Origin: Pseudactinotalea sp. HY158
Lineage (GTDB): Bacteria; Actinomycetota; Actinomycetes; Actinomycetales; Beutenbergiaceae
Direction of reading: 5' to 3'
Length of the DNA stretch: 64,000 nt
Assembly (NCBI RefSeq): GCF_009660225.1
Contig: NZ_CP045920.1
Coordinates: 2,046,001 to 2,110,000 of the forward strand
The translations under genes were made by a program, and so were the position numbers. Each line of letters starts with the position of its first letter. Position 1 is the first letter of the stretch. The notes beneath the pieces are model-generated. The model worked only from the letters and a program-made list of their open reading frames with translations, ran no database searches and had not been told where the DNA came from. Below are positions 44,117 through 52,641 of this stretch, piece after piece.

Positions 44117-44595
44117 GATGCCACCGCCAGCACGCGGTAGCGCTCGAGAAAGGTGGGCCAGCCCGCCTCGGCCTCCAGATCCGCGCTGTAGCCCGACCAG
44201 CCGTCCCCATGCCGGTCGAGGTGGCGATGGCGCAGTTCGACCCGCGTCGTCTCCGCGGCCAACGCGACGAACCGCACCTCGACCTCACTGGTGCGGGCCG
44301 GATCGTGTTCGGGGCGCCACCGGCTGTCGATGTCCCAGCTGAACACGAGCCGCTCGGGCGGTTCGAAGGCGAGCACGCGGGCCCACCGGCAGACGCTGCC
44401 GTCGATGCCGCGATCGTGGATGGACCCGCCGACCCGGCCCTCGAGCACGGTCTCGGCGATGTCGACGTCGAGGAGGTTGTACGAGCGGGGTTTGATCCGG
44501 TCGAACTCCTCGGCGAACACCTCGAAGGCGCGGCGCTGCGGCACGTGGATGATGATCTCGAACTGCAGGGACGTGGCCTGGCCGGTCGTGCTCAT
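44113..44595 (-). CDS. SRPBCC (AHSA1-like) domain protein
   Basis: 160 residues. FEIIIHVPQRRAFEVFAEEFDRIKP, GGSIHDRGIDGSVCRWARVLAFEPPERLVFSWDI and TRVELRHRHLDRHGDGW are the helix-grip-fold landmarks of the activator-of-Hsp90 ATPase-like subgroup. Its start overlaps the end of an ArsR-like fragment (ATGA), the common ArsR-SRPBCC pairing. Ligand unknown. Confidence 0.8.
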   Translation of the reverse strand: MSTTGQATSLQFEIIIHVPQRRAFEVFAEEFDRIKPRSYNLLDVDIAETVLEGRVGGSIHDRGIDGSVCRWARVLAFEPPERLVFSWDIDSRWRPEHDPARTSEVEVRFVALAAETTRVELRHRHLDRHGDGWSGYSADLEAEAGWPTFLERYRVLAVAS

Positions 44596-44820
44596 GATCG
44601 CTCCCGATTCCGGTGATACTCGTCCTCGGCGACACGCTTGAGGTTGTCCAGTGCCTGGCGCCAGAAGTCGTCGAGCTCGCGCCGCAACGAGTCCAGGCCG
44701 TCCAGCCGGGCGGTGTAGATGCGCCAGCGTCCGCTCGCGCGCACGTCGACCAGACGAGCCTCCAGCGGCCCAGTACGTCCCACCAACCGGCCGAACGCGA
44801 GGTTCTGCGCGGGTGAGCGG
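44592..44820 (-). pseudogene. ArsR-family regulator, N-terminally truncated
   Basis: Reads EARLVDVRASGRWRIYTARLDGLDSLRRELDDFWRQALDNLKRVAEDEYHRNR, the wing and C-terminal helix of ArsR proteins that precede SRPBCC genes. The recognition helices are absent: only a degraded stretch (AQNLAFGRLVGRTGP) lies upstream, and no ArsR N-terminus is found before the DJ-1 gene. TTG 44786 could start a 64-residue product, but it could not bind DNA normally. Confidence 0.55.
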
Positions 44821-44870
44821 CGTGTACCCGCACAGAGTCTCGCGTTCGAGTGTCGAACGGCGGCCGGTCC

Positions 44871-45437
44871 TCAGGCCGAGACCCGCGCCTTCTCCAGCAC
44901 CTGCAGGAAGGCCTTCATCCAGGTGCCGTTGTCGGGCCAGGCACGCGAGGTCACGAGGTTGCCGTCGACCACGCCGCCGCCGTCCTCGAACACTCCGCCG
45001 GCGGTCGTCACGTCGACTGCCAGTTCCGGGTACGCCGCGGAGGTGCGTCCGTCGAGCACTCCCGAGGCGGCCAGCAGCAGCGGGCCGTGGCAGGTCGCGG
45101 CCACCGGGATGTTCCGCTCGAAGACGTGCCGGACGATCCGCTGCGCCTCCGGGTTGTTGCGAAGGTACTCGGGCGCCCGCCCGCCCGGCACGACCACGGC
45201 CACGTAGTCCGCGGGGTCGACGTCCCTGAGCGCGACGTCGGCCTGGCAGGTGTGCCCCGGCTTCTCGGTGTAGGTGTCGAACCCGTCGACGAAGTCGTGC
45301 ACGACGAACTGGAGGGTTCGCTTCTCGGGTGCGCCGATGTGGACCTCGTACCCCGCCTCCTGCAGTCGGTAGTACGGGTAATACACCTCGAGGGTCTCGG
45401 CGGCGTCGCCGGTGATGATGAGGATCTTGTCGGTCAT
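44871..45437 (-). CDS. DJ-1/PfpI-family protein
   Basis: 188 residues, ATG 45437 with GAAAGGAG upstream. ILIITGDAAETLEVYYPYYRLQEAGYEVHIGAP, VVVPGGRAPEYLRNNPEAQRIVRHVF and the nucleophile elbow AATCHGPLLLAASGVL show the DJ-1/PfpI fold with catalytic Cys. Related proteins are deglycases, glyoxalase III-like enzymes or proteases; the specific activity is open. Confidence 0.87.
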   Translation of the reverse strand: MTDKILIITGDAAETLEVYYPYYRLQEAGYEVHIGAPEKRTLQFVVHDFVDGFDTYTEKPGHTCQADVALRDVDPADYVAVVVPGGRAPEYLRNNPEAQRIVRHVFERNIPVAATCHGPLLLAASGVLDGRTSAAYPELAVDVTTAGGVFEDGGGVVDGNLVTSRAWPDNGTWMKAFLQVLEKARVSA

Positions 45438-45543
45438 GGTCGCTCCTTTCACAGCGCCGACCTCCAGTATCGTCTCGATCACGCCGCCTGGCACCTGTGT
45501 GGGCCGCGCCGGTTCCGACGTGGCAGGCCTTGTCACTCGCGCG

Positions 45544-47031
45544 TCACCGCTCGCCCGCCTGCTGTCGATCAGGGGCGCGCCGAGGCACGCATGTGAGCAC
45601 GATGAGGGCCGCCGTGAACAGCAGCGCTCCGGTGAGCACGAACGCAGCCCGGTAGCCGGTGGCCGCCTCCACTCCCCCGGCGTTCGGACCGGCGACCGCA
45701 GCGACGACGGTTGCCAGTGCGGCCAGGGCGAGACTTCCGCCGACCTGACGGCTCGTGTTGAGCAGTCCGCTCACCATGCCGGCGTCGTCGCGCTCGACCC
45801 CGGCGGTGCCCATGGTCAGGGTCGGCGCGAGCGACAGTCCCAGCCCGATCGACGCGGGAACGGTGGCGATCAGAAAGGTGAGGTATCCCGATCCGGGGCC
45901 GAGTCGCCCGAACGCCGCCATCCCCGCCGCGGCCACGACGAGTCCGGCGGTGAGCACGAGGCGGGTGCCGTACCGCTCGAGCAGCCTCGGGCCGGCCGAC
46001 GTGGCGATCGCCATGCATGCGAAGAACGGCAGGAAGGCCAATCCCGTGATCACGGGGTCGTAGCCGAGGACCTGCTGCAGGCTCAACGACCCGAAGTAGA
46101 ACCCCGAGATCATGGCCGCCCCGATGAACGCGAGCACGACGACCGCGAGCCAGACCCGGCGGACTCGCAACACCGACAGGCGCACCAGCGGGGTGGCCGC
46201 GCGTGTCTCACGGAGGACGAATCCGGCGCCGCACGGAGCGGCGAGCAGGAACACCGCGAGGGTCACGGGATCGGACCACGTGCTCTCGGAGGCGTGCACG
46301 CAGCCGTAGACGAGCAGCGTCGTCGTCGCGGTCGCGAGCAACGCGCCCAGGACGTCCAGTTGCGCGTGCGCCCGTGCGCCGTGGCCGCGGATCGCGGTCA
46401 GGGCGAGGCCGGCGGCCGCAAGGACGATCGGGACGTTGATGAAGAGCACCCACCGCCAGCTGAGGTATTGCGTGAGCACGCCGCTGAGCAGCACTCCGAG
46501 CGCCCCGCCGCCGGTCGCGACCACGCCCCAGGCCGCCAGGGCCCGCCGCCGGCCGTGTGCATCGGGGAAGGCCACCATGAGCACCGTGAGGGAGACCGGC
46601 GACAGCACGGCGGCGGCGACTCCCTGGGCGGCACGGGCGGCGATCAGCTGACCGGGCCCGGTCGCCAGCCCGCCGAGCAGCGAGACCGTGCCGAACAACG
46701 CCAGCGCCGCGAGCATCGTGCGCCGGTGGCCGATCAGGTCCGCGAGCCGGCCGCCCAGGAGCAGGAGACCGCCGAACGTGAGCGTGTAGGCGTTGATCAC
46801 CCACGACAGCGAACTGGAGGCGAAGCCGAGCGCGTCGCCGATACTCGGAAGCGCGACGTTGACGACGCTGATGTCCAGCACGACGAGCAGCTGGCACACG
46901 CACGCCGCGGCCAGGACCAGCCCCGGCCGCGGCCGAACGGGGCCCGTCGGCGGGGACGCCGGCGCCCCGGCCGGCGGGACGTGCGGCACCCACCGCGTCG
47001 GCACCGCTGTCGTGCTCGATGACTCTGCCAT
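45544..47031 (-). CDS. MFS transporter, DHA2 (14-helix) drug-export type
   Basis: 495 residues. LVLAAACVCQLLVVLDISVVNVALPSIGDALGF is the first helix with motif D1 of DHA2 exporters, LGGRLADLIGHRRTMLAALALFG is motif A, and WVLFINVPIVLAAAGLAL belongs to the DHA2 set. Fourteen hydrophobic segments can be counted. A proton-driven exporter of toxic compounds is likely. A cluster-situated regulator is not obvious. Confidence 0.85.
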   Translation of the reverse strand: MAESSSTTAVPTRWVPHVPPAGAPASPPTGPVRPRPGLVLAAACVCQLLVVLDISVVNVALPSIGDALGFASSSLSWVINAYTLTFGGLLLLGGRLADLIGHRRTMLAALALFGTVSLLGGLATGPGQLIAARAAQGVAAAVLSPVSLTVLMVAFPDAHGRRRALAAWGVVATGGGALGVLLSGVLTQYLSWRWVLFINVPIVLAAAGLALTAIRGHGARAHAQLDVLGALLATATTTLLVYGCVHASESTWSDPVTLAVFLLAAPCGAGFVLRETRAATPLVRLSVLRVRRVWLAVVVLAFIGAAMISGFYFGSLSLQQVLGYDPVITGLAFLPFFACMAIATSAGPRLLERYGTRLVLTAGLVVAAAGMAAFGRLGPGSGYLTFLIATVPASIGLGLSLAPTLTMGTAGVERDDAGMVSGLLNTSRQVGGSLALAALATVVAAVAGPNAGGVEAATGYRAAFVLTGALLFTAALIVLTCVPRRAPDRQQAGER

Positions 47032-47485
47032 GCCGTGGCCTCCTGATTCCTGCTGTCTCCTGCTGTCTCCGACGTCACCGCGGCCCGGTTCCGCCGGGCG
47101 ACGTCGTCAATACTGAACTCCCCGAATCGCCAAGACATCCGCCAGATGACGGCGTCGGCGACACATGCCGCCCGATGTTGCCGGCGACCGGCCCCGCCGC
47201 AGGACGTCACGCGCCCGACGCACCCGAGAGGTCCGCACGTGCGCCCGGCGCTCGCTGACATGGCACGGCATCCCACGTCGTGCCATCGTTTGATCGAGCT
47301 GCGCGGACTCGCCTCATCGGTCCCGGAAACAAGCCACCGCGGCCCGGCCCCCGGAGAACGTCGACGAGTCGTTCAACGATCAGATGCGGGACTGGGCCCG
47401 GGAGCAGGGAGTCGCCGACATCGGCGACCGACGCCCGCGCGGCTGAGGTCCGCGGCGCCGGTGTGTCAGTGCGTGTCAGTGCGCG
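47032..47485. other. Intergenic region with a hairpin and a possible gene fragment
   Basis: Upstream region of the MFS gene. Contains the direct repeat TCCTGCTGTC (near 47050), a hairpin with arms ATGGCACG/CGTGCCAT (47260-47286) and GTCAGTGCG repeats near 47465. On the plus strand, 47353-47445 reads ENVDESFNDQMRDWAREQGV then a stop, faintly like an Lsr2 C-terminus. No complete gene seen. Confidence 0.4.
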
Positions 47486-47971
47486 TCAGTGCGCGCGCAG
47501 TGCGAGCGTCAGGCCGACCGCACCGGCCACGGCCGTCAGTGTCCGCGCAAGGTTCCAGGCCATCCAGCCGGTGTAGAAGCGCGACCAGACGGCGCCGGCG
47601 TCGACCGCCTGCAGGTCGATCTGCATGAGCCGGTCGTTGTGCGGCACGTGGTAGCCGACCAGGATCGCGACGCTGACCAGGTAGAGTGCGGCACCGGCGA
47701 TCTGCCACCACGCCGCCGGATCGCCGAGGTGGCGGAGCCCGGCGATCAGCACGAGCACGCACAGCGCTCCGGCACCGAACAGCACGAGCATGAGCAGCCG
47801 ACTGGCCGGGGCGGCCTTGTTGATCGAGTTCATGGCCGCGATCGCCTGTGGGGGCGCCAACGGCCGGAGACCGGGCATGATGAACGTGGAGAAGGCGAGA
47901 TAGACGCCGGCGCCCAGGCCGGCGCCGATCGCAGCAGCGACCGTCAGTGCCCGGGTGAGTCCCTCCATCAT
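47486..47971 (-). CDS. DUF1772 (anthrone-oxygenase-like) membrane protein
   Basis: 161 residues, four membrane helices. AGVYLAFSTFIMPGLRPLAPPQAIAAMNSINKAA, then NDRLMQIDLQAVDAGAVWSRFYTGWMAWNLARTLTAVAG, are the family landmarks including the conserved HN and W-x-x-WN region. The stretch GYHVPHND carries two His. Its start overlaps the NAD(P)-binding gene stop (ATGA), a frequent partnership. Function unknown. Confidence 0.8.
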   Translation of the reverse strand: MMEGLTRALTVAAAIGAGLGAGVYLAFSTFIMPGLRPLAPPQAIAAMNSINKAAPASRLLMLVLFGAGALCVLVLIAGLRHLGDPAAWWQIAGAALYLVSVAILVGYHVPHNDRLMQIDLQAVDAGAVWSRFYTGWMAWNLARTLTAVAGAVGLTLALRAH

Positions 47972-48812
47972 CGGATGTCACCCGCCCTCGCGGCGGGGTT
48001 CCACACGCCGGATGCCGCCGACGAACGGGCATAGTCCGCGAAGTCGCGGGGCTCCCGCCCGAGCACGCGTTCGACGTCGTCGGTCAGGTACGCGTTGTGA
48101 CCGTCCAGCACGCGGCCGAACAGGTCCGTCAACGGCCCGACCTCCTCCGCGGGCACGCCCGCCCCGATCGCCGCACGGGCGTATTGGTCGGGCGTGAGTG
48201 GCCGGTAGTCGATCCGCCGTCCGGTCGCCCGCGTCAGTTCCGCGGCGGCGTCGGCGAAGGTGAGGAGCCGCGGCCCGGTCAGTTCATAGGTCCGGCCGGC
48301 GTGCCCATCCCGCGTCAGGGCCGCAGCGGCGACGTCCGCAAGGTCGTCCAGATCGAGGAAGGGCTCGGCGACGTCACCGGCCGGGAGCGCGATCTGCCCC
48401 TCGAGCACGGGCTCGAGGAGGAAGTATTCGCTGAAGTTCTGGGCGAACCAGGCGGACCGCAGCACGGTCCAGGTGGCGCCGCTCTCGCGCACGGCGTCCT
48501 CGGCCGCAACGGCCTCGGGTTCACCCCGCCCGGAGAGCAACACCAGCCGGCCCACGCCCCCGGCGCGCGCGGCGCGAACAAGGGTGGCGATCCGTTCCGA
48601 TGCACCCGGAAACGAGATGTCGGGATAGAAGGTGATGTAGGCCGAATCGGCGCCGTCGAGGGCGGCGGACCAGCCGGCCTCGTCGTCCCAGTCGAATGGG
48701 ATCGGGCCGCGGCGCGAGCCGACCTTGACCGTCTCGCCGAGCCCGCGCAGCCGGGCCGCGACCCTCCTGCCGGTCTTTCCCGTTCCGAACCGATGATCAA
48801 TGTAGTACTCAT
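47968..48812 (-). CDS. NAD(P)-binding NmrA/QOR2-like reductase, apparent frameshift near the start
   Basis: ATG 48812 begins MSTTLIIG, the expected first strand, but the glycine motif (GTGKTGRRVAARLRGLGETVKVGSR) continues in another frame after about 48783-48792; two extra bases (or one missing) account for it. The rest is intact: VGRLVLLSGRGEPEA, VLRSAWFAQNFSEYF, DLADVAAAALT. An alternative ATG at 48849 gives an in-frame 293-residue protein with a non-native N-terminus. Divergent from an AraC regulator. Confidence 0.7.
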
Positions 48813-48893
48813 GCGCTCCAGTGAATCCGTGGGCAACGAGATGCACCATGTCCGAAACGCTCGACGGCATTCGCCGGCGTCTACAGTGGCGGA

Positions 48894-49835
48894 ATGGATG
48901 CCCTGGCCGGATTTCTCACCGGTCCACGAGCGGTGGGCGCGTTCCTGCTCCGTACCCAGATGGACCCGCCGTGGGCGCTGCGTATCCGCGACGAGGCGCC
49001 GCTGACGATCCTGTCGGTCGTGCGCGGGAGCGGATGCATCTGCTTCGACGATGCGGCCCCGCACGCCATCGACGCGGGCGATACGGCGATCGTGCGCGGC
49101 CCGGACCACTACACGGTGGGCGATTCCCCCGGCACCGCCCCACAGGCGATCATCGGGCCCGGTGAGTCGTGCACGAGCGTCGACGGAGGCGACGTCTCCG
49201 AATCGATGAATCGCGGCGTTCGCACGTGGGGGAACAGCACGTCCGGCACGGTCGTGCTGCTCACCGGCACCTATACGGGCGACGGCGAGGTGAGCCGCCG
49301 ACTCCTGCACGCGCTCCCACGACTGATCGTTCTCCGAGGCGAGGACTGGGACTGCCCATACGTCCGGCTGCTCGCCGAGGAGGTCGGGCACGCTCACCCG
49401 GGGCAGGGAGCAGTGCTCGACCGACTGCTCGACCTGGTCCTCGTGACCGCGCTACGCACGTGGTTCACGCGACCGGAAGCGCGCGCTCCTGCGTGGTACC
49501 GGGCACGCACGGACCCGGTGGCCGGGCCGGCCCTGCGGCTTCTGCACAACAACCCGGCCCATCCCTGGACGGTGTCCTCCCTGGCCGGTCAGGTCGGAGT
49601 GGCTCGGGCGATGCTCGCGCGGCGATTCACGGAGTTGGTCGGTGAACCCCCGATGGCGTTCCTGACCGGCTGGCGCCTGGCACTGGCCGCGGATCTGCTG
49701 CTCGAACCCGATGCCACCGTGCAGGCGGTCGCGCGGCGCGTCGGGTACGGCAGTCCGTTCACCTTCAGTTCGGCGTACAAGCGACGCTACGGCCTCAGCC
49801 CGCAGAACCACCGGGCCGCCCGCCTAGCCGGGTGA
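48894..49835 (+). CDS. AraC-family regulator with cupin ligand domain
   Basis: 313 residues. N-terminal cupin (LAGFLTGPRAVGAFLLRTQMDPPWALRIRDEAPLTILSVVRGSG, GDTAIVRGPDHYTV) and two HTH motifs at the C-terminus (WTVSSLAGQVGVARAMLARRFTELVGEPPMAFLTGWRLALA and VARRVGYGSPFTFSSAYKRRYGLSPQNHR). Divergent from the NmrA-like/DUF1772 pair, which it probably regulates. Confidence 0.87.
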   Translation: MDALAGFLTGPRAVGAFLLRTQMDPPWALRIRDEAPLTILSVVRGSGCICFDDAAPHAIDAGDTAIVRGPDHYTVGDSPGTAPQAIIGPGESCTSVDGGDVSESMNRGVRTWGNSTSGTVVLLTGTYTGDGEVSRRLLHALPRLIVLRGEDWDCPYVRLLAEEVGHAHPGQGAVLDRLLDLVLVTALRTWFTRPEARAPAWYRARTDPVAGPALRLLHNNPAHPWTVSSLAGQVGVARAMLARRFTELVGEPPMAFLTGWRLALAADLLLEPDATVQAVARRVGYGSPFTFSSAYKRRYGLSPQNHRAARLAG

Positions 49836-49996
49836 GCGCCGGCCCCACACCGCCGGGATGACCCCGGAACTCGGCATCACCCTCCGGGTGGACCACAGGA
49901 TCCGCCAGGTGGCCGATGCAGCGCACCGGCGTGGCGCGCCACGCTGATTCACATGGCGCGTCACCTTCTCATCGGACCCCCGATCGCGGCGATCTC

Positions 49997-50710
49997 GTGA
50001 GCGAGTCGATCCTGAGTCTCGTCCACGAGGTGGTCTCGTCACCGTGGGTCTACGCCGCGCTGTTCGCACTCGCCGCGCTCGACGGGTTCCTGCCGATCAT
50101 CCCGGGCGAGACGGCGCTCGTCGTCGTCGCGGTCTACGCCAGCTCGGGGGATGGCCAGCTCGCGCTGGTGATCCTGGCGGGGGCGGTCGGCGCATTCGCC
50201 GGCGACCACGTCGCCTACCTCATCGGGCGCCGGTCGATCGGGCGGCTGCGCACAGGTCTGCGCTCGGGCGGCCGAGGCCGCGCCGCATACGACTGGGTTC
50301 ATCGGACCCTGGCGCGGCGGGGCGGGCAGGTGCTGCTGGCCTCCCGATACGTGCCCGGGGTGCGCACCGCGACGACCCTCACGATGGGCGCGGTGGGCTA
50401 TCCGCTCCGCCGGTTCTCGGCCGTCGACGCCGCCGCAGCCGTGTTCTGGGCGGGTGGCTGGTCGCTCCTGGGCTACCTCGCCGGCGCGACGGTCGGTGAC
50501 GATCCCATCCGCGGCCTACTCCTCGGGCTCGGGCTCATGCTCGCGGTCACCGCGCTCGGCGAGGCCGGACGCCGCATCTGGCGCGCGCGCCGTCCTCACA
50601 CACAAGCCATAGAAGCGACAGAAGCCGTAGGACCTACAGGAGGCACAGGAGGCACAGAGGAGCCGCGGCTCCTCGTCCACCATTCCTGCGGGCCCACCGG
50701 CGGACGATAA
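49997..50710 (+). CDS. DedA-family membrane protein
   Basis: 237 residues from GTG 49997. LDGFLPIIPGETALVVVAVYASSGDG, GAFAGDHVAYLIGRRSIG and the conserved RYVPGVRTATTLTMGAVGYPLRRFSAVDAAAAVFWAGGWSLLGYLAG follow DedA flippases, implicated in lipid carrier recycling. The C-terminal tail has a Glu/Ala/Thr/Gly/Pro repeat (DNA repeats at about 50605-50660). Confidence 0.83.
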   Translation: MSESILSLVHEVVSSPWVYAALFALAALDGFLPIIPGETALVVVAVYASSGDGQLALVILAGAVGAFAGDHVAYLIGRRSIGRLRTGLRSGGRGRAAYDWVHRTLARRGGQVLLASRYVPGVRTATTLTMGAVGYPLRRFSAVDAAAAVFWAGGWSLLGYLAGATVGDDPIRGLLLGLGLMLAVTALGEAGRRIWRARRPHTQAIEATEAVGPTGGTGGTEEPRLLVHHSCGPTGGR

Positions 50711-50717
50711 TGAGGCG

Positions 50718-52088
50718 ATGGATTTCGCACCCGCACGGGAACTGGTGCGCGACCTCGGCCTGACGGCTTCGGCGCTACCGCAGATCTCGGGCCCGCGCCC
50801 GGCCCCGGGGTTGGCGTCGCCGCTGGCGGTGACCGATGGTGCACTCGCGTCGGTGGCGGCGTGCCTGGCGGCGGGCGCGGAGTTGGCGGTCGCCCGCACC
50901 GGGCGCTATCCGGCGATGGACGTGACCACCGCCCACGTCGCGGCGGCCGTGCGCGCTGAGGCATGGCTGCGCGATCCTGCCGGGCGGCCCCTCGCCGGCT
51001 TCGCTCCCCTATCGCGCCTGTGGCCGGCCGCGGACGGGTGGGTGCGCACGCACGCGAACTATCCGTGGCATCGCCGAGCGCTCCTCGAGGCGCTGGGCGT
51101 GCCCGATCGCGATGACGACGAGGGCGTCGTCGAGTGCGTCGGCCGAGCGATCTCCGAACGGTCTGCACTCGACGTCGAGGCGGGTGCATACGCGGCGGGC
51201 GGGCTGGCCGTCGCGGCGCGGACCGCGGACGAATGGCGTGCGAGCGACCCCGGCAGACACGCGGGCACGGGATCCGTCGTCACCGTCGAGCCGCTCGGCG
51301 CGGCGAAGCCGCTGCCCGGCGCGGCCCGCCTGCCCGCCTCGGGAGTCCGGGTCCTGGATCTCACCCGGGTGATCGCCGGACCGGTCGGAACGCGCATGCT
51401 GGGCGCACTCGGGGCCGACGTGCTCCGCATCGATGACCCTCGCCGCCCGGAACTGCCGCTGAGCGCGGTCGATGGCGTCGTCGGAAAGGCGAGCGCCGCA
51501 CTCGACCTCGACACGGACGGCGGGCTCGCAGCACTCGACGATCTTCTCCTCCGCGCCGATGTCGTGGTCACCGGCTATCGACCCGGGTCGCTCCGGCGCT
51601 TCGGGCTCGACCCGGATCAGCTCGCGGCTCGACATCCCGGCACGATCGTCGTCACCCTCTCGGCGTGGGGAACGAGCGGGCCGTGGGCCGGACGGCGCGG
51701 GTTCGACAGCCTCGTCCAGGTCGCCTCGGGCATCGGGTGGGCGAGCAGCACGGACGGCGCCCGGCCGGGACGGCTGCCGTGCCAACTCCTCGATCACGCC
51801 ACCGGCTACCTCCTCGCCGCGGGCACGCTCATCGCGCTCGCACACCGGGCCAGAGCGGGGCGGGCATCGCACGTGCGCCTCTCCCTCGCGCGGACCGCGG
51901 CCTGGCTGCTCGACCAGGGGGCCCGCGATGACCTCCCCGGGACCGCGCCGGCGGACGCGACGGCCTATCGGGTCCCATTCGGTGACGGCTGGAGCGGCAT
52001 CTCCCCGCCGGGCTCGATCGATGGGGTTCCCCTGACATGGCCACACCTGCCGCCCAGATACGCCGGCGCCGCGCCGTCCTGGGGCTGA
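50718..52088 (+). CDS. CaiB/BaiF-family (class III) CoA transferase
   Basis: 456 residues. The core is in the second half: GVRVLDLTRVIAGPVGTRMLGALGADVLRIDDP, KASAALDLDTDGGLAALDDLLLRADVVVTGYRPGSLRRFGLD and VTLSAWGTSGPWAGRRGFDSLVQVASGIGWA. The first 200 residues lack the standard N-terminal motif and may be a degenerate second copy of the fold. Catalyses CoA exchange between carboxylic acids; substrate unknown. Confidence 0.8.
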   Translation: MDFAPARELVRDLGLTASALPQISGPRPAPGLASPLAVTDGALASVAACLAAGAELAVARTGRYPAMDVTTAHVAAAVRAEAWLRDPAGRPLAGFAPLSRLWPAADGWVRTHANYPWHRRALLEALGVPDRDDDEGVVECVGRAISERSALDVEAGAYAAGGLAVAARTADEWRASDPGRHAGTGSVVTVEPLGAAKPLPGAARLPASGVRVLDLTRVIAGPVGTRMLGALGADVLRIDDPRRPELPLSAVDGVVGKASAALDLDTDGGLAALDDLLLRADVVVTGYRPGSLRRFGLDPDQLAARHPGTIVVTLSAWGTSGPWAGRRGFDSLVQVASGIGWASSTDGARPGRLPCQLLDHATGYLLAAGTLIALAHRARAGRASHVRLSLARTAAWLLDQGARDDLPGTAPADATAYRVPFGDGWSGISPPGSIDGVPLTWPHLPPRYAGAAPSWG

Positions 52089-52112
52089 GGCCCACGCACG
52101 CGCGTCCGGCGC

Positions 52113-52604
52113 TCAGCCGGTCCCCTCACCCCTCGGCCCATCCCGCCGGCCGGCCGCAGAGCGCCGATCGGGGTCGACGAGCCCCTCGAGGAACCGGGCG
52201 ATCACCCCGACCTCGTCGTCATCGATGTCGGCGAGCGCACACTGAAGGGCATCGGACTGGTGACGGTACTCGCCCGTGATGGCCGCGAGCCGCTCCGCAT
52301 CGACGTGGACCGTGACGCTCCGGCCGTCGTCACGCGACTCCGTGCGGTGCACGTAGCCGGCGGCCTCGAGCCGGCGCACGATCCGTGAAATCGAGGACCG
52401 CGGGGTGTGCATCGCCGCCGCGAGCGCGGACGGTGTCATCCGACCACCGGCCACGGCGAGGAGGTTGAGCACCTGCAGGTCGAGGACGTGCAGACCGACA
52501 CGCGCCGCGACCTCGTGGTTATGCAGGACTCCCCCGGTGATCAGGGCGCGGATCCCCGCCTCGACGCGTTGCACGGCACCTGGGCGACCCTCATCTAATT
52601 CCAT
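52113..52604 (-). CDS. MarR-family regulator
   Basis: 163 residues from ATG 52604. LHVLDLQVLNLLAVAGGRMTPSALAAAMHTPRSSISRIVRRLEAAGYVHRTESRDDGRSVTVHVDAERL contains the winged HTH. The -10 box TATAGT lies 6 bases before the ATG, implying a leaderless message. Divergent from the multicopper oxidase gene, and the probable repressor of both. Confidence 0.85.
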   Translation of the reverse strand: MELDEGRPGAVQRVEAGIRALITGGVLHNHEVAARVGLHVLDLQVLNLLAVAGGRMTPSALAAAMHTPRSSISRIVRRLEAAGYVHRTESRDDGRSVTVHVDAERLAAITGEYRHQSDALQCALADIDDDEVGVIARFLEGLVDPDRRSAAGRRDGPRGEGTG

Positions 52605-52634
52605 ATTGACACTATAATGTGGGCGCACTAGCGT
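52602..52634. promoter_or_regulatory. Overlapping divergent promoters between marR-like and multicopper oxidase genes
   Basis: Plus strand: TTGACA (52606-52611), 17-base spacer, TAGCGT (52629-52634), with the oxidase ATG at 52642. Minus strand: TATAGT (52616-52611) with the MarR ATG at 52604. The AT-rich element CATATTGACACTATAATGTG (52602-52621) is roughly palindromic and overlaps both, a likely MarR site. Confidence 0.55.
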
Positions 52635-52641
52635 CGCCGGC

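Noticed and set aside
47353-47445. Lsr2-like gene
   Set aside because: Only about 30 residues with weak resemblance, no start; kept as a note in the intergenic entry.
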